Assembly: GCA_964019155.1 (NCBI GenBank)
Contig: OZ025240.1
Coordinates: 33,229,507-33,293,506 of the forward strand
Direction of reading: 5' to 3'
Length of the DNA stretch: 64,000 nt
Source of the DNA: Osedax fenrisi
Lineage: Eukaryota; Annelida; Polychaeta; Sabellida; Siboglinidae
Below, piece after piece: positions 1 to 11,076 of this stretch. The notes beneath the pieces were generated by a model, which did not search any database, was not told the origin of the DNA, and was given only the letters and a program-made list of their open reading frames with translations. Made by a program: the position numbers and the translations under genes. Numbering within the stretch: position 1 is the first letter of the stretch; each line of letters begins with the position of its first letter.

Positions 1-408
1 TTACATTGATATAATAAATCTAATTATTTATTTAAAATAATAATTTACTATACGATTTATAAATATGTAAATATATTAATACATAATTAAAATTATATTA
101 TCAGTGAATTATCAGATTTAGTTAAAATATGTAACATCATAGAAATATAGCTTATAGAAATAAATCCATAAAATATGGTATAGGTAAACAATAATAAATA
201 AATATAATTTAATTAAATTATTAATATAATTATTTAAAATATAGAATAATTATACTTATAGATTACATTAAATATACTGTAATTATTATCTAAATAATTG
301 TTATTAATGAAAACTTACCATAAAAGTAATCATTATATAATTTTATATATACATATATTTAATATATAATTAATATAGTATTACTTTACTAAATAACAAT
401 GTTTGTAG

Positions 409-564
409 GGAAACCATAATAACTTCGAGTCACTGGAAGAGTGCCGTAAAGTTTGCCCGGTTTGCCCAAGGCTTGATTGTACCGTTGATTGCGAATACGG
501 ATACCTCAACGATAGTAATGGCTGCCCAACTTGTGAATGTAAGCTGAAAATTGTAACTTGTAAG
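409..564 (+). CDS. Left U6 exon C: Kunitz C-terminal half plus antistasin domain
   Basis: This 156-nt exon, phase 0 at both ends, follows a TTTGTAG acceptor and precedes the donor GTTAGT. It encodes GNHNNFESLEECRKVC, which completes a Kunitz domain whose first half lies outside the window. An antistasin core with NDSNGCPTCEC follows. The last codon is AAG (Lys), as in left U4 and unlike left U5 and U3, which have GAG (Glu). Bases 1-408 upstream are intron and match the introns of the following units. Confidence 0.85.
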
Positions 565-3500
565 GTTAGTCAACTTTAATTTATAATCAGTGTATATACG
601 ATTATTCAGTGATGGAAAAGTTCACTTCCTGGATATCCATTATAATCTAAATATCCAAGTTCACGTATAATTGAAATGAAATGAAATGAATTAATTTTTT
701 TAAAGAAACAGTTTGAATAATATATATATAATAAATAATTATTTTCAAATATAATAAAAATAGCTAATTTAAAGCATATAGAGAAGTATTTTTTGAGACT
801 TATATGAATTATATACCAGTAAATTAATCATACCTCTATTCGTTTAGGGTGTGAGATGTCCCGAGAATCACTATTGTGAAGTTGAGAAGGTATGTCATAA
901 TGAAGTATGCATTTTAGAAGCCGTCTGTAAATGTTAGTAGCATATATGGTGTATATATATTGTAGTATATGTGCATATTATATAGTTTACCATGATATAA
1001 TAGTAGTATTATGGTTAATATGTTTATTCTTTACGCTTTAAGCTAAAAAGTACCGTCCCATTAAAGTGATACACCGTAATTTTCTATTTTCTATTTATAC
1101 TTAAAGTTATTTTTCTTAATAATCAGATATTATAAAGTTGCTTATATTGTTATGTATTAGATAATTGTTAGCATATATCTAGTTACTAGAAATTAAAGTT
1201 AACCATCTTATTTAAACGTATATCTATTTTATTAGTTTCTTCCTAGTATTACACAATTTAATCATTTTCAATTTATATTTTCTATTTGATATGTATTCGT
1301 ATTAATCTGATGTTGTTCATATAAAGTAGTTTAAAGTTCGAAGAATTCGATATTTTCTATTATTTATTTAAATAAATAGAAATAATAATGTTCTATTATA
1401 TTATAATATTAATTTTCATTAGATTTTCCTTATACTTTCCCAATTTAACCGAAGATATTTTACATTTAATAAATATCTGATAGCTATCTGCGGCCAAAAA
1501 GTGCAGCCCGGCCCATGTGATGAATCCCACCTCAGATATTACTACGATAACAGTACTAAAACTTGTAAGAAATTCATTTACGGAGGATGCAGAGTTAGTC
1601 TCAACTTATCTATTGGGCTCTATCAACATTTAATTTAATTTTAAATTTTAAATACTATATATATATATATATAAAAATGTATAATGTATGTTTATGATAT
1701 ATAATGATTCATATTTTTTAATTTACACCGATGTATTTGTTTTCTTATTATACATAAATGAATGCACATACGATATATATTTTATATTTTAGTGTATACT
1801 TATAAATATTGAGATATATTTGATATTGATATTAATAATAATATATTCATAGAATATCAAAAAAATAAATTACATATATACAATTATATTTTATATAAAT
1901 AAATATCATAAATATTAACTTGGCAAATATGACAATTTTTATAAAATATATTTTAAATTATATTAATTTCTAAAATAATTCATGAAATAAAAAACGATAA
2001 ATTTACATTGATATAATAAATCTAATTATTTATTTAAAATAATAATTTACTATGCGATTTATAAATATGTAAATATATTAATACATAATTAAAATTATAT
2101 TATCAGTGATTTATCAGATTTAGTTAAAATATGTAACATCATAGAAATATAGCTTATAGAAATAAATCCATAAAATATGGTATAGGTAAACAATAATAAA
2201 TAAATATAATTTAATTAAATTATTAATATAATTATTTAAAATATAGAATAATTATACTTATAGATTACATTAACTATACTGTAATTATTATCTAAATAAT
2301 TTATATTAATGAAAACTTACCATAAAAGTAATCATTATATAATTTTATATATATATATATATTTAATATATAATTAATATAGTATTAATTTAATAAATAA
2401 CAATGTTTGTAGGGAAACCATAATAACTTCGAGTCACTGGAAGAGTGCCGTAAAGTTTGCCCGGTTTGCCCAAGGCTTGATTGTACCGTTGATTGCGAAT
2501 ACGGATACCTCAACGATAGTAATGGCTGCCCAACTTGTGAATGTAAGCTGAAAATTGTAACTTGTGAGGTTAGTCAACATTCATTTATAATCAGTGTATA
2601 TACGATTATTCAGTGATGGAAAAAGTTAACTTCCTGGATATCCATTATAATCTAATATTCAAGTTCATTTATAATTGAAATGAAATGAATTTATTTTTTT
2701 AAAGAAACAGTTTGAATAATATATATATAATAAGCAATTATTTGCGAATATAATAAAAATAGTTAATTTAAAACATATAGAGAAGTATTTTTCAAGACTT
2801 ATATGATTTATATACTAGTAAATTAATCATACCTCTATTCGTTTAGGGTGTGATATGTCCCGAGAATCACTATTGTGAAGTTGAGAAGGTATGTCATAAT
2901 GAAGTATGCATTTTAGAAGCCGTCTGTAAATGTTAGTAGCATATATGGTGTATATATATTATAGTATATGTGCATAGTATATAGTATACCATGATATAAT
3001 AATAGGATTATAGCATATATTAGTGTTCATTCAGCATTAAGCTAACAAGTACCGTAGCATTAAAGTGATAAGCCGTATATTTCTATTTTCTATTTATACT
3101 TATAAGTTATTTTTCTTAATAATCAGATAATATAAAGTTGCTTATATTTTTATGTATTAGATAATTGTTAGCATATATCTAGTTACTAGAAATTAAAGTT
3201 AACCATCTTATTTAAACGTATATCTATTTTATTAGTTTCTTACTACTATTACACAATTTAATCATTTTCAATTTATATTTTCTATTTGATATGTATTCGT
3301 ATTAATCTGATGTTGTTCATATAAAGTAGTTTAAAGTTCGAAGAATTCGATATTTTCTATTATTTATTTAAATAAATAGAAATAATAATGTTCTATTATA
3401 TTATAATATTAATTTTCATTAGATTTTCCTTATACTTTCCCAATTTAACCGAAGATATTTTACATTTAATTAATATATGATAGCTATCTGCGGCCAAAAA

Positions 3501-6500
3501 GTGCAGCCCGGCCCATGTGATGAATCCCACCTCAGATATTACTACGATAACAGTACTAAAACTTGTAAGAAATTCATTTACGGAGGATGCAGAGTTAGTC
3601 TCAACTTATCTATTGGGCTCTATCAACATTTAATTTAATTTTAAATTTTAAATACTATATATATATATATAAAAATGTATAATGTATGTTTATGATATAT
3701 AATGATTCATATTTTTTAATTTACAACGATGTATTTGTTTTCTTATTATACATAAATGAATGCATATACGATATGGATTTTATATTTTAGTGTATACTTA
3801 TAAATATTGAGATATATTTGATATTGATATTAATAATAATATATTCATAGAATATCAAAAAAATAAATTACATATATACAATTATATTTTATATAAATAA
3901 ATATCATAAATATTAACTTGGCAAATATGACAATTTTTATAAAATATATTTTAAATTATATTAATTTCTAAAATAATTCATGAAATAAAAAACGATAAAT
4001 TTACATTGATATAATAAATCTAATTATTTATTTAAAATAATAATTTACTATGCGATTTATAAATATGTAAATATATTAATACATAATTAAAATTATATTA
4101 TCAGTGATTTATCAGATTTAGTTAAAATATGTAACATCATAGAAATATAGCTTATAGAAATAAATCCATAAAATATGGTATAGGTAAACAATAATAAATA
4201 AATATAATTTAATTAAATTATTAATATAATTATTTAAAATATAGAATAATTATACTTATAGATTACATTAAATATACTGTAATTATTATCTAAATAATTT
4301 TTATTAATGAAAACTTACCATAAAAGTAATCATTATATAATTTTATATATACATATATTTAATATATAATTAATATAGTATTACTTTACTAAATAACAAT
4401 GTTTGTAGGGAAACCATAATAACTTCGAGTCACTGGAAGAGTGCCGTAAAGTTTGCCCGGTTTGCCCAAGGCTTGATTGTACCGTTGATTGCGAATACGG
4501 ATACCTCAACGATAGTAATGGCTGCCCAACTTGTGAATGTAAGCTGAAAATTGTAACTTGTAAGGTTAGTCAACTTTAATTTATAATCAGTGTATATACG
4601 ATTATTCAGTGATGGAAAAGTTCACTTCCTGGATATCCATTATAATCTAAATATCCAAGTTCACAATAATTGAAATGAAATGAAATGAATTAATTTTTTT
4701 AAAGAAACAGTTTGAATAATATATATATAATAAATAATTATTTGCAAATATAATAAAAATAGCTAATTTAAAGCATATAGAGAAGTATTTTTTGAGACTT
4801 ATATGAATTATATACCAGTAAATTAATCATACCTCTATTCGTTTAGGGTGTGAGATGTCCCGAGAATCACTATTGTGAAGTTGAGAAGGTATGTCATAAT
4901 GAAGTTTGTGTTTTAGAAGCCGTCTGTAAATGTTAGTAGAATATATGGTGTATATATATTGTAGTATATGTACATATTATATAGTTCACCATGATATAAT
5001 AGTAGTATTATGGTTAATATGTTTATTCTTTACGCTTTAAGCTAAAAAGTACCGTCCCATTAAAGTGATACACCGTAATTTTCTATTTTCTATTTATACT
5101 TAAAGTTATTTTTCTTAATAATCAGATATTATAAAGTTGCTTATATTGTTATGTATTAGATAATTGTTAGCATATATCTAGTTACTAGAAATTAAAGTTA
5201 ACCATCTTATTTAAACGTATATCTATTTTATTAGTTTCTTCCTAGTATTACACAGTTTAATCATTTTCAATTTATATTTTCTATTTGATATGTATTCGTA
5301 TTAATCTGATGTTGTTCATATAAAGTAGTTTAAAGTTCGAAGAATTCGATATTTTCTATTATTTATTTAAATAAATAGAAATAATAATGTTCTATTATAT
5401 TATAATATTAATTTTCATTAGATTTTCCTTATACTTTCCCAATTTAACCGAAGATATTTTACATTTAATAAATATCTGATAGCTATCTGCGGCCAAAAAG
5501 TGCAGCCCGGCCCATGTGATGAATCCCACCTCAGATATTACTACGATAACAGTACTAAAACTTGTAAGAAATTCATTTACGGAGGATGCAGAGTTAGTCT
5601 CAACTTATCTATTGGGCTCTATCAACATTTAATTTAATTTTAAATTTTAAATACTATATATATATATATATATAAAAATGTATAATGTATGTTTATGATA
5701 TATAATGATTCATATTTTTTAATTTACAACGATGTATTTGTTTTCTTATTATACATAAATGAATGCACATACGATATATATTTTATATTTTAGTGTATAC
5801 TTATAAATATTGAGATATATTTGATATTGATATTAATAATAATATATTCATAGAATATCAAAAAAATAAATTACATATATACAATTATATTTTATATAAA
5901 TAAATATCATAAATATTAACTTGGCAAATATGACAATTTTTATAAAATATATTTTAAATTATATTAATTTCTAAAATAATTCATGAAATAAAAAACGATA
6001 AATTTACATTGATATAATAAATCTAATTATTTATTTAAAATAATAATTTACTATGCGATTTATAAATATGTAAATATATTAATACATAATTAAAATTATA
6101 TTATCAGTGATTTATCAGATTTAGTTAAAATATGTAACATCATAGAAATATAGCTCATAGAAATAAATCCATAAAATATGGTATAGGTAAACAATAATAA
6201 ATAAATATAATTTAATTAAATTATTAATATAATTATTTAAAATATAGAATAATTATACTTATAGATTACATTAACTATACTGTAATTATTATCTAAATAA
6301 TTTATATTAATGAAAACTTACCATAAAAGTAATCATTATATAATTTTATATATATATATATATTTAATATATAATTAATATAGTATTAATTTAATAAATA
6401 ACAATGTTTGTAGGGAAACCATAATAACTTCGAGTCACTGGAAGAGTGCCGTAAAGTTTGCCCGGTTTGCCCAAGGCTTGATTGTACCGTTGATTGCGAA

Positions 6501-7642
6501 TACGGATACCTCAACGATAGTAATGGCTGCCCAACTTGTGAATGTAAGCTGAAAATTGTAACTTGTGAGGTTAGTCAACATTCATTTATAATCAGTGTAT
6601 ATACGATTATTCAGTGATGGAAAAAGTTCACTTCCTGGATATCCATTATAATCTAATATTCAAGTTCATTTATAATTGAAATGAAATGAATTTATTTTTT
6701 TAAAGAAACAGTTTGAATAATATATATATAATAAGCAATTATTTGCGAATATAATAAAAATAGTTAATTTAAAACATATAGAGAAGTATTTTTCAAGACT
6801 TATATGATTTATATACTAGTAAATTAATCATACCTCTATTCGTTTAGGGTGTGATATGTCCCGAGAATCACTATTGTGAAGTTGAGAAGGTATGTCATAA
6901 TGAAGTTTGTGTTTTAGAAGCCGTCTGTAAATGTTAGTAGCATATATGGTGTATATATATTATAGTATATGTGCATAGTATATAGTATACCATGATATAA
7001 TAATAGGATTATAGCATATATTAGTGTTCATTCAGCATTAAGCTAACAAGTACCGTACCATTAAAGTGATACACCGTAAATTTCTATTTTCTATTTATAC
7101 TTAAAGTTATTTTTCTTAATAATCAGATATTATAAAGTTGCTTATATTTGTATGTATTAGATAATTGTTAGCATATATCTAGTTACTAGAAATTAATGTT
7201 AACCATCTTATTTAAACGTATATCTATTTTATTAGTTTCTTCCTACTATTACACAATTTAATCATTTTCAATTTATATTTTCTATTTGATATGTATTCGT
7301 ATTAATCTGATGTTGTTCATATAAAGTAGTTTAAAGTTCGAAGAATTCGATATTTTCTATTATTTATTTAAATAAATAGAAATAATAATGTTCTATTATA
7401 TTATAATATTAATTTTCATTAGATTTTCCTTATACTTTACCAATTTAACCGAAGATATTTTACATTTAATTAATATCTGATAGCTATCTGCGGCCAAAAA
7501 GTGCAGCCCGGCCCATGTGATGAATCCCACCTCAGATATTACTACGATAACAGTACTAAAACTTGTAAGAAATTCATTTACGGAGGATGCAGAGTTAGTC
7601 TCAACTTATCTATTGTTAAAGATATATACAAATATCTATATG

Positions 7643-7723
<81 letters not shown>

Positions 7724-8828
7724 TATTATTTTATATCTCTTATAAGATATAAGTAGGTATATTAAATATAATTAGAAAAAGTATTTGACTTGAATTAATT
7801 GACTTCATTTAATAAATATAAATATAAAAATACTCTTAACTATAGTTAACTAATATATATATTACCTTATTTATTAATTCTAATCATATCTATTTTTCAT
7901 GAAATATAATAACTAATATAATATAATATAATACAATGAGTATTGTATACACTAAATGTTAAAGTGTATGTGTGGAAAATATGTATATATATATATAGTA
8001 TTACTTTTATCATAATAATGTGATTTAGTAAACGGGAAATCTAAATACCATTTATAGACTACCCATGGAATAGAAGGAACATACTTGTAAAGTATATTAA
8101 CACTATAAAAATAACAAATTAATTAAATTAATTAATTAATATATTAGAAAATTTACATAAATAATTTAATGAATCCACTAACATAGTGGGCTTAATATTT
8201 AAATATTTAAACTTATGGTTGACTGAAAAATGTTCAATATAATTATTACAACCAATTATATATATATATATATATATATAAATATATCAAATATAATATT
8301 ACGAAATTTGTATAGGGAAATCAGAATAAATTCCTTACATTGGATGATTGCCGCAAAGTTTGCGTAGTTTGTCCTACAATTAAATGTCCCAACTCTTGCA
8401 AGTACGGATACATCAGCGATAATAATGGCTGCCAAACTTGTGAATGTAAGGAGTCTCCACTCTGCGAGGTTAGTCTAGTAGTATAGTATAATATAGTGTA
8501 GTATATTATAGTGTACTATATTATGGTATAGTAAAATATAGTTAGTGTAGTATGGCATAGTATAGTAGTATAATATTGGTGTAGTATAGTAGTATATAAG
8601 TAATTCCTTTTCTTAGTAAATATATAACATTTACGCGAACTCGTGAAATCCTATTTAGTATAATGAACAGCGCCACCTACATAGATTGTTATTTCTGTCA
8701 ACTTAATATATATGTGTCAAACTAAACACGCAAAATGTAAACAAAAAAGTAATTATCATTTATATGATGAAAACAAAGAGCTGATTAGTAATATATAACA
8801 AAGTAATAGAATACCTTAGTGTTTAATG

Positions 8829-8921
<93 letters not shown>

Positions 8922-9212
8922 TATATAAATTGGGTGAAAGCTAACTTATATTACATATCATGTAATATAACAATAAGTACACATTACAATGAAAATTGCG
9001 TGAAACCTAAATCTATATATGTCGCGATACTACTGCTATCAGCGGCATGCCCTGCAAGGGTTCATATTAATTACATTGCGTAGATAGTGACTTGTTGTAC
9101 TTGATTCGCAAAATCCTTGTTAATAGTATAGAAGTAGTATATCAGCATACTACTTCATATATATATATATTATTCGCTATCCATAGTTAAGTAAGTTCTA
9201 TATTTAGATAGA

Positions 9213-9247
<35 letters not shown>

Positions 9248-11029
9248 GTATATATTAATATGTAATACAATTTTTACAATTTAAAAATAATGATCGTATA
9301 ATAATTGCAAAATTAAGACGCACGATCACATCAATATATTCATTAATATAGGATATAGTTATATATTATATAGACTATATAATGATTTTTATAATTATAT
9401 ATATACATATTCTATAGGAAGCAAATTGCGATAAAGAAACTGAATATTGCCAAATAACATATGATAAATGCTTTAAGAAACCCTGTAAATCAAGAGCCGT
9501 TTGCAAATGTAAGTATTAGCATGTATTAATAAGTTTACATTTATATATATTTAATAATGAGTGGTCGATAATAGGTGTTGGCAATATAACACCACTCAAA
9601 ATGATAGAGGACGTTATATTATATTACTCTTTATTAACAATTAAAACAAAAAACCATACACTTATGCTGTTAAACATATATACAACATTACAATATAATT
9701 TATTACAATGTAACTTTATACAAACCTCCACGTGCCAAGGTATAATCAAAAATGAAATAATATTATTAAATCTAATATAATTCAGATTATATTATTTCTA
9801 CGCGACAGTTCATTTGTCCAACCAATTATATTTAAATAAACTAAATAACACTACATAAAACAACACAAAAATCAATATACACGAAATCAACATTTCTACT
9901 TTTATAATTATTCCATAAAATAAAACAAAAATATAACTAACTAAAAATATATAATAAACTAAATAACATTAAATGAAAAACAAAAAAAATCACAATCTAC
10001 TAAATCAACATTTATAATTATTACATAATACACAAAATAACTAATTACAAATATATAATATACACTTAAAAACAACTACATTAAAAATATATAAGATGTT
10101 AGTCTTCTATATATATATATATATATATATATTTAACTGCCTGTGTGGCAGAGTGGCTAAGGCGTCAGACACACAAGCAGTAGGACACGGGTTCGACCCT
10201 CGTCCGGACCATTAATTAATTTTATAAAATGGGTCTTAAAATATTATTTAGAAGTGATCTTATATAATTGTGTATACATAAATTATCGGCTCTCGTTAAA
10301 ACCATGGATGCCTTAACATGAGAGCGGCTTCGAAGGGACATTAGAGCCATATATGGTTATAAGTGAAAACCTCATCTAAGTTCCTGGATGGGATGAAAGG
10401 ACCCTACCAAATAAAAATAACAATATATATATACACCTGCAAGTGTAGCAATATAATATATAATTAAATAATAAACTGTAAATAGATAAATATACTAGTG
10501 ATATCGGTTAACTACACAATGGAACACTTGTTAATTTCACAAGTAAATGGTATCAATATATTCGGTGAATCATAAATTATTGTGAAATCGTATGAAAAAA
10601 ACCTAAAAAATCACAAAAACTATCATTCTTGTATACACGTTGATTGAAACACACACCAAAGATTTTCCAAAGATTTTCCAAAGAAAAATCTTTGCACACA
10701 CACACATATATATATATATATGTGTGTGTATGTACATATATGTATATTCACCTTCATGTGTATATATTCGCGCATACTATTATGTCTACGAACGTACCTG
10801 ATCAGGCGAGTACCTCCGCTGTACGGCGTACAAGCGCACCGTTATCACCACACACACACTCCTCCACAGCTATCTGCGTATTGCCTAAGCAGCCGGGTAC
10901 GTGTAAGGGTTACTTCCCCCGATACTACTACGACGAGACCACTAACAAATGCGTGAAATTCGTCTACGGAGGTTGCAACGTTAGTTATCACTGCGATGAA
11001 AATGTACTGCGGGTTACACGCATACGTAG

Positions 11030-11076
<47 letters not shown>

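Larger units (their letters stand above)
1..7593 (+). repeat. Tandem array of about 2.0-kb gene cassettes with 4.0-kb dimer period
   Basis: Exon C starts at 409, 2413, 4409 and 6414, spacings of 2004, 1996 and 2005 bp. Odd and even copies form two types: bases near 350 and 4350 share one intron variant and bases near 2350 and 6350 share another. The higher-order period is therefore about 4.0 kb. Confidence 0.88.

Noticed and set aside
7501..7752. Single-exon Kunitz ORF running into a YIYIYI tail
   Set aside because: The Kunitz half is real, but it is exon B of left U2 ending at the donor after 7593. The tail is translated (TA)n.
10138..10211. Apparent tRNA gene
   Set aside because: A and B boxes are present but the stems do not pair well, and the sequence is followed by a SINE body and tail repeated at 31523 and 63335. 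It is a SINE head.
10644..11036. 130-codon ORF containing a Kunitz half with a long N-terminal extension
   Set aside because: The extension translates intron and CA/TA repeats. The acceptor before 10870 defines the exon.
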